From the NCBI GenBank assembly GCA_039105265.1, contig JAPFFF010000004.1, positions 3,720,001 to 3,784,000 of the forward strand: 64,000 nucleotides of DNA, in the 5' to 3' direction. Position 1 is the first letter of the stretch; each line of letters opens with the position of its first letter. Made by a program: the position numbers and the translations under genes. This DNA is from Tritrichomonas musculus. Its lineage: Eukaryota > Parabasalia > Tritrichomonadida > Tritrichomonadidae. The notes beneath the pieces are model-generated. The model was not told where the DNA came from. It made no database searches and saw only the letters and a program-made list of their open reading frames with translations. Shown here one piece after another: positions 30,081 through 41,332 of the stretch.

Positions 30081-31605
30081 AATCATATAGAAAATCTTTT
30101 TTTATTTTTATAAATGAGGTTACAAATATCCTTACTCATTGCATAAGAAAATGTGAATTATTTATTTAATATATTTTATTTAAAATAGTATTAAAATGAA
30201 TAAATCTTTATTTTTAGTGCTTTTTACAATAAAAAATTATAATTTTGTTAAAAAATCGCAATTTTCAAAGGCAAAAATATTTGATAAACCTAAAAAATAT
30301 GATCAAAAACTTAAAAAGACAAAAGTAGAATTAGTTCTTTGCATAATATAATAGATTCTTCTAATAAAATTCAAACTGAATATATTATAATATTCGATTA
30401 CTTTTTAGTAAAGATCGAAGTAATTTTCAAATTTTAAAGCATTTCCTTACATATATTTGATAAATATGTAATTATATAATTAAAAAATCATTTGATAAAA
30501 AGAAATTACTTTGTTTTAGCAATGATTGAAAAAAAAAATATATTTTTATTAAAAAATCCATGACCACCTATTCACACTTTTTTCAAGAAAAATTGAAATA
30601 GATGCATTCAACTTTTTTGACCATGAAAACATCAAACAAAACTATTTATAAGAACTTCACATGCTATTTAACTTAAAAATATTTTTATAAATGCAGATAA
30701 AGAATTTACTAATAAATATTGATAAAAAAAATTCAATTAATCAATTAATAAATTCTAGAAAACAGTCTCAGAAAAAAAAGAACGAAAAAAAAAAGAACAG
30801 AACCTTTTAAAGAAAGTAGAAGAAAAGAAAGAAATGCTAAATTAAGTAAAAAGATTAATCAAAACAAGAAAGCAAACGGCTACAAACCCAATGCAAAAAA
30901 ACTTAGTTTCAATTAAAATAAAATAATTTGAGGCAAATTAATAAATTTATGTTTTACAAATCATTTAAATTATTTTTTTTATTTTCCTGTTAAATTTGTT
31001 TATTAAATTAAAAATATTAAATAATATGTACTTTTGTTTTATTTTTAATGGTTTAATATTATATTGGTTTATTTTTAGTAGTATTATATCAATATCGAAT
31101 TTTTGAAGATTGGAAGAAATGCCAAAATTTGGTTGAAAATTACTGTAAAGTAGCTAATTTGATAATCTCTCGCTGAAAATTATCAGAAATCATTTGGAGA
31201 TTTCTGATAATCAAATGTTACTCGTTATCGAAACCATAACTCGATAAAAACTATTACATATATCAAACATTTGTCTTTTCTGCTAAGTAGAGTTGGAAAA
31301 AACAGTATATTGAAGACTTTTTAATTAAAATAAAATTAACCTTACTAGATTATATTTGACCTTGATCGTTTTCCTCAGAAAGGTCCCCCTTAAAACATAA
31401 ATCAATGAATAAGAAAATCATTTTATTAGAGAAATATGTAGCATTAAAATATCTATCATTTTTGAATCTGAGAAAAAGAAATAAAAATTTAGCCAAAAAA
31501 TGAATACATATATTTAACTTATTTATGTTATCATTATACGCTATTGTAATATTATTTTGGCAAATAAGTTGCTTTATTATTAAAATAATCCCTCTAATCA
31601 CTACG

Positions 31606-31694
31606 CCAAATACTATTTATGTTAATTCTTCATCATTTTGTCCGTAGGACAGACATCACTCCAAATACTATTGATGTTAATTCTTCATCATTTT
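31606..31694. repeat. Two-copy 34-nt direct repeat, period 55
   Basis: The unit beginning CCAAATACTATT and ending TTCTTCATCATTTT occurs at 31606-31639 and 31661-31694 with one mismatch. The phrase TCATTTTTGAATCTGAGAAA that follows the second copy also occurs at about 31456, so a longer segment was probably copied locally. Confidence 0.75.
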
Positions 31695-32518
31695 TGAATC
31701 TGAGAAAAAAAAATAATAATTGAAACAAGCATTACATAAATATAATGTTTTTAAACATAATTTCATTGCAAACTAATGCAACATTCTTTTTATAAAATTT
31801 AGGTAATAAAGATTTTTTTATTATATTTTTTTGAATATGATTCATACTGTATAAGCCATAATTCTTCGTTTAATCTAGAAAAAATGTAATATAATATCAA
31901 AAATTGATAGTATTAAAGAGATAAAAAGAATATAAAAATATAAAACTTAACTAATGTATATTTTTATATTATTTTTTTTTTATTTTTAAAATGCCTATAA
32001 TTATTATTATTTAATATATTTATTTCATATTATATCTAATATTTACGATAATTTTTTTATTATTTATTATTTTTCATTATTAATTGAAATATTCAATGCA
32101 TATTTACAAAATAACACGTTACTTATACCCGATTGCTCAAATAATTGAGATTAATTCTGAATATTATTTTTTTATAAAATAATTTTTTTTTTTTGGTTAA
32201 CGAACTATTTGTTAACTATTTTTATTAAATATTATTTTTACATTATTGGGACCCTTCTATAATGATAATTATAATAATTGTTGATAATTCACAAATTTCT
32301 ATACTAAGAAAATAAAAAAAATGCAATTATAAAAAGTAAATGTTTGACTAATATTTGTCCAAATATTTGGACAGCCAGATTGAACCAAATGAGATATGAC
32401 CATTTGTTTTGTAAATATAAGGAAGAATATAAGATGGATTGATTTTATAAAGATTTTCAAATTTCTGCAAATGTGATAATGATCACTGAAAAGCAATGTA
32501 TTGATGTAAAACAAAACT

Positions 32519-33322
32519 CTAATATATATTCTGCATATCTTGATAGATTAAAACACATGTATTATATATGCTAAGATTAAAATATAATAGTGCCTCTTGA
32601 AAAAATCCATTAAATAGGATCGGCTCTTTTGGATCATTATATAGAATCCAAATTGGTTCTCTTGAATTCCAGCAGCGATGTAATGAATAAAAATGATGTC
32701 CACTAAAGAAGACAATTCCAATTATTTCATATTCTATCAAATTTTTGTCAGTTTTTAAGAAAGATATTTTTTCATCAATTATAAATTCCGGGTCATTAGA
32801 TTGTGATTCAGAATTAATTTTAATGAACAAATATTTTGGAAAGCTTAGTACTGTTTGTAAACAGTAGTCAATATCATCCAAATTTATATATTGTGAAGAA
32901 TCATCCATTAAATTCTCATAAAAAAAATCTACTTGATTAGTTGATGGATATAAAAAAGATATAATGGCTTCAGTTATTGATTTTATTGGATGTATCTCAT
33001 TTGGTATAAATCGATATTGACTTAAAAGCTTCATATTTAAATCAATCCATTGTTTGTGATTTTTTTCGACATCTTTTAATACAGGAAGTATTATATCTTT
33101 TTCATGATATTTCGAGATATCGACTCTAGTTACATTTGATAGATTTAATACAGATATTTGATGTTTTAATATATTTTGCTCATCTTTTCTGTCTTCAACT
33201 CTTTTTATTTCAATTTCAAAAAGTGAAGTGTATTTATGTCCACAGATTGACTTTTCATTTTTTAACTCATTTAATAAAAAAAGTATAACATTTGTGATAT
33301 CGCCCATTTGGCCAATTTTCAT
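32519..33322 (-). pseudogene. Histidine-box half of a USP-like protease
   Basis: This open frame encodes 267 residues. Near the end EIIGIVFFSGHHFYSLHRCW is followed by WILYNDPKEP and finally TCVLIYQ. This is the order of the USP His box: a strand, G-H-(Y/H)-(Y/F)-x, a Trp, then a W-x-x-x-(N/D)-D loop and a final A-Y-(V/I)-L-x-Y-strand. A CGHK segment near residue 24 may be part of the family's finger region. The Cys box lies in the piece at 33485-33970. Confidence 0.6.
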
Positions 33323-33484
33323 ATGTGATATATCTAAATATGAATAAACTAGTGAATTTTAAGCCGGGTTCTTTGGTAGAATATATGGTTTTCCTTTATA
33401 ATTATAATATTCTTTTCCAATAAAAAACAAATGAATTTGTAGATGCTGATTTTGTTTTGATTGTGACAATGATTTTTCATTGAT

Positions 33485-33970
33485 CTATTCATATATACTT
33501 TTACAATGTAAAATAACTTGTAAAGCTTGATTAAAAAAGCATAAATTATTTCCTTTTTCCATTGAAAATGCAGGACCGTAATAACAATTTTGCTGCAATC
33601 TGTTTGTTTTAATATTATTTTTTGATTTTTTTTGGGAAGTGGTATTTTGACTATTCGTAAACCTCTGATTTGATCCACCGAAATAACGTGCTTTTGCCAT
33701 AGCTCCTTTGTTTTGAAACTCTTTGCTTGAAATTGAATATAGTTCCAAAGGGAAATTTATATCATCATAATTTGCAGATTGAAAATGTTCATTTATAGAT
33801 TTTCCAGTTAAAAGCATGCAGATATCATTGAATATGTAGATAGGTAATTTATAATCATCTTGTTCAACAAACATAAGTGCTTCGAATATATCATCAGATA
33901 ATATAAAAATTTTACTTGCAGGAGACCAGTCCCATTTGTATTGTTTTTTGTCTATTGGATCTCTTAATTT
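33485..33970 (-). pseudogene. Linker and cysteine box of a USP-like protease
   Basis: The open stretch starts with RDPIDKKQYKWDWSPASKIF, which carries on from the transposase end with little gap. It proceeds through a helical linker to a basic S/N/Q-rich segment and then to GNNLCFFNQALQVIL. That motif matches the Cys box of ubiquitin-specific proteases (family C19: G-N-T-C-F-M-N-x-x-L-Q), with Cys, Asn and the ALQ core kept. The frame ends a few codons later. Confidence 0.6.
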
Positions 33971-34532
33971 TCACCTTTTTATCAAGTTAAACCATGACAT
34001 TTCATCAGATTCTTGAATAATGCGCAAGGCAACAATCCTTTCTATTGAATTTGCCATTGAAATCAAATGCTCATCCTGATAACAGTACCTTCTAACCAAA
34101 GCAAAAAAATGCTCAAGGTGCGTTGTACCTAGTTTTTCTATAAGAGCTTTTTCATTTTCATCATTTGCGTATTCTCTAAAAATAATAACAAAAAAATTAA
34201 GGTATTCTCGCATCACAGATGTTGTAAAGATGCGAGTTTCATTTTCCATAGGAATTGTATTATTCTGAATTTTGTACATCAAAAAAGCCTAGCATTTGAA
34301 ACTGAAGACAATTTTCATTTGGTATAATATCATTATCATTCAATACAGTATCCAACGCGCAACCAATGATACATACAACTAACCATTTAAAAGCTGTTTT
34401 CCCATAATTATCATTTAAGTTTTCTATTGCTTGCTTGAGAATGTATTCACAGACTTTCGGCTCAAACATAAGGTGAGGATAATTATCGTCCATTTTGGTC
34501 TGCTGGGCGTACAAAAAACGTATTCTGGACAT
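33971..34532 (-). pseudogene. Transposase, C-terminal part
   Basis: Two overlapping frames continue the transposase. The first gives helices including YGKTAFKWLVVCIIGCALD. The second gives GTTHLEHFFALVRRYCYQDE, whose Glu followed by FFALVRR is placed like the last catalytic Glu of P-element-type and related transposases. Both lie on the same strand as the larger upstream piece. Confidence 0.6.
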
Positions 34533-37186
34533 AAATTTTTTAAGATTTTTTGCAGTTCTGGAACATAAAATGAAACCTTTTGAAATGATCCTTGAAAATA
34601 TCTTGCCAAAATTAAACTTTTACGGTTGACGATTTCATATCTAATGCGTTTATGCAAATGCATACCATCAGTGATACAAATAAAATCTAATCCACCTGTT
34701 AGAGGGATCATAAAATTAAAAAAACAATCTATAATCTCAACAAATCCATCAATAAGATAACTCTCACAGTTATTTTCTAATATTGGCTGCCAAAGTTTCA
34801 GAAGGCTAATTTGATGATCTTGTTCGATCCCATCGCCATCAGAAAAAACAAATTCTAAGGTGAATCCACATTCTTTTATTATTCTTACTAATTTCGTTTT
34901 GATTTCATGGATTTGTTCATTTGCAAAGCCATTTTTTTTAATATAAATAAAGATAGGTACGTCCTTAATTTCAATTCTATCTATTGAATCCAGATAAAAC
35001 ACAAACATATAATCACCTATATATCCTCTTTCATAACAAATTTTTAAAAAAGAGTCTTGGCTAAGATTACCGTTAATAACTTCCTGAATGTCATTTTGAC
35101 CTTGCCAAAAATAATCAGAAGAGAATCCGTAAAAAGGATCTTTTAACGATCTTCGTTGAATGCCAGGCTTGAAATTGATAGCATCAAAAGACAGTGAAAA
35201 TCTTTCGCCTTTTTTATAATTGAGTTTTTCAGAATAATAAGAAATGATTTCTGGGACTTTTCCTAGGTCTTGGAAATCCAAGAATCTAAAATAAATAATT
35301 TTCCTAAACCATCTATATATTGATGTATCTGTTGGGTGTGTTGTTTTTAATAATAACTTGATAATGTCAAAAAAATTGTGATTTATGCAAAATAAGTTTA
35401 GCCAAAACAGCTTTGATTGCATGTCAAAATGCTTATTTTTGTATTTAATAAGGATTACTTTCTGTAATACTGGCTCAATTGATTTGAATGAATTAGAAAT
35501 TTCTTCATGCTCATTTTGGATTTGGCTCTCATCAAATTCAATAATTTTTTTATCTTTTTCTTGAATTTGTTTTGACATTCTCGCTATCTCACAACGAAGT
35601 TTTTTCATCGATTGAGAATATTTATATTTTATGCAACCAATCATATTCACATTTCTTGTTTTTTCTTCTCTGATATCAATTCGTGATTTCAGAGGTTTAA
35701 TTAAATCATCAAAATTAAAGTCAATTTTTTCATATGATAAGACCGAAATTAAACTTTCAATATGATACCTTATTTTATCAAATTCAGGTAAGTTTTGAAG
35801 AAGTTCATTTGCTTTATCTATGTAAATTTGATAATTATCATTTATTTCATTGCACTCTTCTTCCTCTTCTTCCTCATCTTCCTCGCTATATGCACAGGAT
35901 TTATCTTCAATAAAATTGATATCAATTTTAGGAATATGCTCTTCATTGCTATTTACTTGATCCATTGGATTTTGAGCATTGTCAAACAATAATTGGCATT
36001 CATCATTAGTATCATCTTTACATGCATTATTAAAAGTGTTGGAACAAGTTCGGTTAAAATCTATAAAATGCTGTTGAATATCATTTTTTTGATGTGCATT
36101 TAAGCATTCAATTGCTTTATTATAGTTTTGTTGATCATTTTCTATTATTGACTGATTTAATACCCGTTCAAAATTAGTAGTATCTGGTTCTGGTGTAGGT
36201 GAAGTGGACAATTTTGATTCAGGTAGTTCCGATGTGATATCAACAGAAAATTTAATTGGTTCTACATCAATAAACTTTTCAAATCTGAATCGAATAAAAT
36301 CATTTTTAAAGCATACCAAATCTATACCAAATTCTTTATTTGAATATTTACAGCAGTTTGTTAGAATATTGACCGCTAATTCACTAAATTGTGATTCATT
36401 TGAATTAGATATGTTCAATAGATTTGCGAAAATTTTTTCTTCATTAGAAACTAAACTATTTGGAAATATAATATGTAGAAATGTTTGAAAAGCGTCCATT
36501 TGAGCTTCATTGCCTTTTCCTGAAATATAAAATACTATCTGTTCAATAAATATTTTACCAAACAAATAATCAAATAGAACACTTTTTAGCAAAGATGGAT
36601 ATCCGCATGGAAAATGCCTGTATCCAATAAAAGCCAAAATAAAGAATTTTGAAAACTCAGGAATATAAGCTAAATTATAATTATTAATTGTTAAATACTT
36701 ATTCATTTGATCCTTTAATAAAGGCATCCATATATTTGAGAAAGAATTAAAAATTCCTTCTATATTGATTTTTTTCAAAGATGGATCACGCAATTGTATA
36801 TAAAACTTCATTTTTAATAAAATGTCTTCTGTATTAGAAAAACCACCAGAATAAACTGCAGAATATATCAAATTTGTTTCAAACGAAGCATTTACTTTTT
36901 TAATATTAAATATTTGTTTTCGAATCGAATGATAATTGTATAAATATTGGATATAGTTTGAGTGTATGTACTTTAAACCTCTAATTAAAATATCATCTGA
37001 GATAATATTGCAAAAAAGTAATTTAATAAGAACATCTTGAATAATAACCTTATGCGAATCATTTCCAACTAGTTTCTGATTATAAAGTTGAAGATAAGTA
37101 GCCCAAATTGCGTTACTTTGCATCAAATATTTATGAAATTTAATAGAAACGTATATTTTTTTTAAGTCACATTTCATTAATAGCAT
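34424..37186 (-). pseudogene. Transposase, N-terminal and catalytic part
   Basis: The first ATG of this frame is at 37186 and gives about 920 residues. The first 450 residues are helical and unrecognised, and an E-rich stretch (EEDEEEEEEECNE) separates them from the core. In the core, SLSFDAINFKP (about 35180), FVFSDGDGIEQ (about 34840) and CITDGMHLHKRIRYE (about 34670) supply three aspartates in the spacing expected of an RNase-H-fold transposase. The homologous core at 38239-39390 keeps the first as SVDAIYFKP and the others as FDGDNAYL and SDFYHIIKRLRY. The frame ends within the core and the sequence goes on in other frames, so the gene is broken. Confidence 0.65.
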
Positions 37187-38002
37187 GAAGTGAAGTATTG
37201 AAAACGAAATAAAATATACGTTTTTTTTGATAGTTTTAAATATTCTAAAAAACAATTAATTATTTGAATATAAAATATAATTGTCATATAAATTCGTAAT
37301 TTATTCATATATTGCGAAATTTTTAATATCAATTTCTCAATTTCTATAATTTGCATATTTATTTTGGAATATTATTATTATATATAAGTAGAAGAATCAT
37401 ATTTATGAAGATAAATAAGTGAATGTTGAATGAATGCAAAATTATTATTATTGATTATCATGAAATTCTGAATGTTGAAATTAGTCAAATATAAAAAATA
37501 TCAGCATGTAATCTTTATTAACTTTAATGAACTTTGGTTAGAGCATTTTTAAAATCTAATTTTGACATTATATAATCTGTATATTTGTTTTTTACCTTGA
37601 AAATAAATAATAAATAATCTATCAAAAAGAATTATTGCTCTGTTTTTTATACTTATCCCTAAAAAATAAACTTTCAAACAAATGCTATCTTTAAATATAA
37701 TTAACTTTTTTAACAAGGGGAAAAATTGTAAACGGTTTTGTTGGGTTTTTTTAAATGAATACAAAATGAAATAAAATAGTTTTAAAATTTGTTAAGAAAA
37801 AAAACTTTTTGAAAGCGATAATAACGTGCTAAAAATTTTTTTTAGTTTATTTTTAAAATGGCAGGAAATTTTAGGACGCTAATAAAATTTGTTCATTAAT
37901 ATATTGAACTTAGTATTTATCTGCAATATTTTAAAAATCGTATCGTAGGAATGAATTTTTCATTTTCAAATATAAAATCTGACAAATCAAAAAATACATA
38001 TA
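37187..38002. other. Gene-free spacer between two transposase remnants
   Basis: This is AT-rich sequence between the divergent starts of the two transposase remnants. I looked for inverted ends or target duplications and found none. The only frame, at 37549-37764, has no recognisable content. Confidence 0.45.
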
Positions 38003-39640
38003 ATGAACAACCAACAGCTACTCCTGGCAAGAGAGGAAAGAAAAAAGCAAAAAGAACTTTTAAAGGATACAAGATCTCAAAATCTTGAGCATAACAAGTT
38101 GACCGATGCAATTAATCAGATACATACCTTAAAGAATGAGTTGAACAAGCAAAGAGAAGTAGTTATTCCAAATGAAGCCGAAAGAAATGAAATCTTATCT
38201 AGCATGATCAAAATAATTCTGAAAAAGATAATTATAATATGGAAACAATGGATTTGGCTTTACAAATGTATTCATTATGTCCAAAAGATTATGCATTACT
38301 GGCCAAAAAGCTTCCTTTCCCAGCACCTCGTAAAATTGAAAGCATCAGTAATCAATCTATTTCAGACATTCCAGAAAAACTGTTAAATATTGAAGAAGTA
38401 AAAAATACTGTAAACATATGGAAAGACAAATATCATATTCCAAAAACAATAAATATCTCAGCATGTTTATCTGTAGATGCGATATATTTTAAGCCAGACG
38501 GCAAGATAAAAAGTGACAATAGTTTTGAAGGCTTTGCATTCCCTGACGAATTACTTGAAAAATTACCCAAAAATGCATTTAATTATTTCCTTAAAAATCC
38601 TGAATCATTAAACTTCTTTATTAATGCAAATTGGTATAAAATAATCAAGGCTGCATTTGTTTTCCAGGTGCAGCCTTACAATGTTGATTTCAAGACTTTG
38701 GTTATCTATATAAAGCCAGCTTCAAACGGAAAGTCTAATAAAGAAATTATTAAATTGTTACATACAATTCGTTGGGAATTAAAAAAACGGAGAATAATAA
38801 TTAAAAGCTATGCATTTGATGGTGATAATGCTTACCTTGATTTACATTTTATGTATTTTGAGTCATACATTTCAAAAGTTTTAATTACAAACAAAATCAA
38901 AATTAAGTCTTCAAAAAAACTCAGAATTGTTTCTGACTTTTATCATATTATAAAGAGGTTAAGATATCGGCTTTTGTCCTCAATTATTCACGTCGGTTTT
39001 GACATTGAAAATCCATTTATTGATATTGTAAAACTAAGAGAAATTCTGAATAACATTGGCGACGTTGTATGGAATAATGAGCTTTACACCAAAATACACG
39101 ACTCTTTGCCGTTGGAGTTATTTAAGGCAGAAAATTTAATTAGACATATTCAGAAAAAATATTTTGAAGCTTCGGCATATTGGTTTCCTATTGTTTTTGT
39201 TAATATTGGAATGAATACAAAAAAATTAGGTTTTAATCTGCGTTGTTTTATTCTTAAATGCGCTTTTTTCTTTTTAGTTTACTATTGGGATTGCTGGGGG
39301 GAAAATAACGGGAAATTGAGACCGAAAAAATATAATGATTGTCTAGATGTTACTTTTTATTCAAAAAGTCTATTAATTGAATTCCTGTAAAAAGTCCTAC
39401 TCTAAATTTAGAGCAAAAAAGAACTATTCACCAAAATGTGTTATGATATTTTTGGTAAAAAACAACTAAAAGAGATCTGGCTGATCTACTGAAATATATC
39501 CAGCAAATACACGGAAAATGTCCAAATACACCAGATGAACGATGGTTAAAAAATGACATTTTTGAATACTTTGCACTCAATGTTGTTGACTACTATTACA
39601 CAATTAAGAGATACAAACCACATAAATATTAAATTTATAA
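38003..39640 (+). mobile_element. Diverged second transposase remnant of the same family
   Basis: A short frame (38003-38250 or so) encodes a coiled-coil N-terminus rich in K, E and Q. Next comes the transposase core (38239-39390), and then shorter decayed pieces as far as about 39640. The core shares the LSxDAIxFKP motif and the D-x-x-H-x-x-K-R-x-R motif with the remnant at 32519-37186, but is otherwise strongly diverged, so the two represent separate lineages rather than a recent duplicate. No protease-like sequence and no terminal repeats were seen. Confidence 0.6.
38239..39390 (+). pseudogene. Transposase core of the second remnant
   Basis: This 383-residue frame has SACLSVDAIYFKPDGK (first Asp), IKSYAFDGDNAYLDLHF (second Asp) and LRIVSDFYHIIKRLRYRLL (Asp, His, Lys-Arg and Arg of a third motif). 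The region between is helical. The family's late Glu motif (E-x-F-F) is not in this frame; the sequence after 39390 has only short pieces. The upstream frame from 38003 overlaps its start by about 150 bp. Confidence 0.6.
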
Positions 39641-39894
39641 TTTAAATTAATGATTTATTGAATTATTGTTATATATGTCAGTGGTAAATCTTTCAAAAAA
39701 AGATGAAAAGTATTTTTTGAATTATTTTCGAAAATTATTAAATAAAAAAATTCATAATACTAAGATGATTAATTATTAATTTTTCATTTGTTATATATAA
39801 ACTTATTGATAACATTAATTACTTCTATATATATGGTAATTACAATGAGCGGCGTTCTTCAACGGAATTTTTTCAATAACACAATTAAAAAAAT

Positions 39895-39926
<32 letters not shown>

Positions 39927-41332
39927 ATATAACTTTTTACACAAAAATGGGATAACAAAACAAATTGCACAATTTACATATTCAATCAAATATGTATATA
40001 TATATATTATATTATATTGAATATTTTTTACACCCAACTTCAGATCGCACTTTTTTATAATTGTTTTTGATTTCGATTTCAGCCGATAGAAATCTCACAA
40101 AAATCGAGTAACAGATAATATATTTATATGATAAAGTAATGTCAAAATTTCAACGAAAAATTTTAAGCCAAAAAAAAATTTGGCACCTCTGTAATAGCAT
40201 TGATAAATGCTTTGGCACTTTTATCAGTTATTTTCAATTCTAAGCATGCAAATTCAATGACGATTTAAGTAATTGAAAACAATTGTGATTGATATTACAA
40301 TTGTTAAGCTCATTCTTAGCATATGAATGATATAGAATAGGCATTTTTCAACAGTTTTCAATTCTGAGCATGCAAATTCAATGACACTTTAAGTAATTGA
40401 AAACAATTGTGATTGATATTACAATTGTTAAGCTCATCAATTATCAGCTCAGCTCTACGAATAATTGCTAGCCGTCGAATAACTAGCCGTTTTAGAGAGT
40501 TGTATTGAATCAACAAACCTCCCATGCTTCCATGGAAACCTGATAATTTGTGATTAAAAAGCCGCCTTTTTTTCACTATGTTTGTTCGATATTTTTTATC
40601 TCATAAACGTTTTTGAATGCCTATCAAAAAGTTTCAACTCTGATCGTTTTCCATTTAAAAAAATTTTCACTTTTTCAATTCTTTTGCTCTTCGCCGCATA
40701 ATATTAAAAAATTAAAATTTTTACTATCTTATTTTTTGTTGATTTTTTATTATTATAAGGCATTAAGTTAATGTTATTATAAATTATATTTAATTAAAAA
40801 AATGTTTAACAAATATTGAGATATAATTGTTTGAAATTTTGCGTACATTAATTGCATTCAATTTCCTCTCAAAATTTCTCTCAATTTTTTATTTGTTAAA
40901 AAAAGCATTCAAAAAAATAACGAACAATCCAAATTGGAGCGAGAAACGGGTTATTATATTTAATTATACTAATAGAAAAGATATTTACATTTTATGTTGT
41001 TTATTATTAACATAAATAATATTGTTATTTTATATTTATAAAATATTTAATTAAATTTCTCAATTTAATTAGATAATTCTTAAACAAGAATAAGATTTAT
41101 ATGATTTCAAATTTCAAAACAATGAAAAAATTCTTTGTTAGTAGGCCATTTTATTTTCAATTATGAAAAGTATTCTTTTGGTAATATTTATCATCTATAT
41201 GATTTTTAATATCATATTTATAAATTTGAGAAAATTTTTTTATTCGAAATAATTAGAATGTGGGTAAATTCAATAAAACACCTTAATTTCACCTTATTTG
41301 CCACTAAAAAGTCTTTACGAGATTTTTTTCAA
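39391..41332. other. Gene-free region with repeats and a 30-nt A tract
   Basis: The first 250 bp are decayed transposase sequence. An uninterrupted run of 30 A residues lies at 39896-39925. A tandem duplication lies at 40231-40438. The frame at 40358-40576 (minus) overlaps the duplication and has no recognisable domain. Upstream of the importin-like gene, TTTCACCTTATTTGCC near 41288 looks like an initiator. Confidence 0.5.
40231..40438. repeat. 84-nt two-copy direct repeat with internal hairpin
   Basis: Two copies, at 40231-40314 and 40355-40438 (period 124), differ at only a few positions. Each contains AACAATTGT, a 10-nt loop and ACAATTGTT, a perfect 9-bp stem. The copies also contain the palindrome GCATGC. 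Confidence 0.8.

Larger units (their letters stand above)
29634..32518. other. Gene-free AT-rich desert with small local repeats
   Basis: No gene is supported. The stretch holds a short repeat cluster at 29959-30080, a two-copy 34-nt duplication at 31606-31694, and AATATTTGG-type palindromes near 32356-32374 just before the transposon remnant begins. A longer frame at 31350-31601 (minus) has no recognisable features and is probably chance. Confidence 0.5.
32519..37186 (-). mobile_element. Decayed DNA transposon: DDE-type transposase leading into a USP-like protease
   Basis: This is a run of minus-strand coding pieces spread over about four frames. The order in reading direction is a long helical N-terminal region, a transposase core with three Asp-containing motifs and a late Glu motif, a linker, then a ubiquitin-specific-protease-like domain with Cys and His boxes. 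The linker region suggests that transposase and protease were once one polypeptide. Terminal repeats could not be found. The D-x-x-H-x-x-K-x-x-R and E-x-F-F-x-x-(V/I)-R motifs recall P-element/THAP9-type transposases, but the family is not certain. A diverged relative follows at 38003-39640 on the other strand. Confidence 0.7.

Noticed and set aside
40358-40576. A 72-residue minus-strand frame
   Set aside because: It overlaps the tandem duplication, has no domain and no initiator-like site, and is likely chance.
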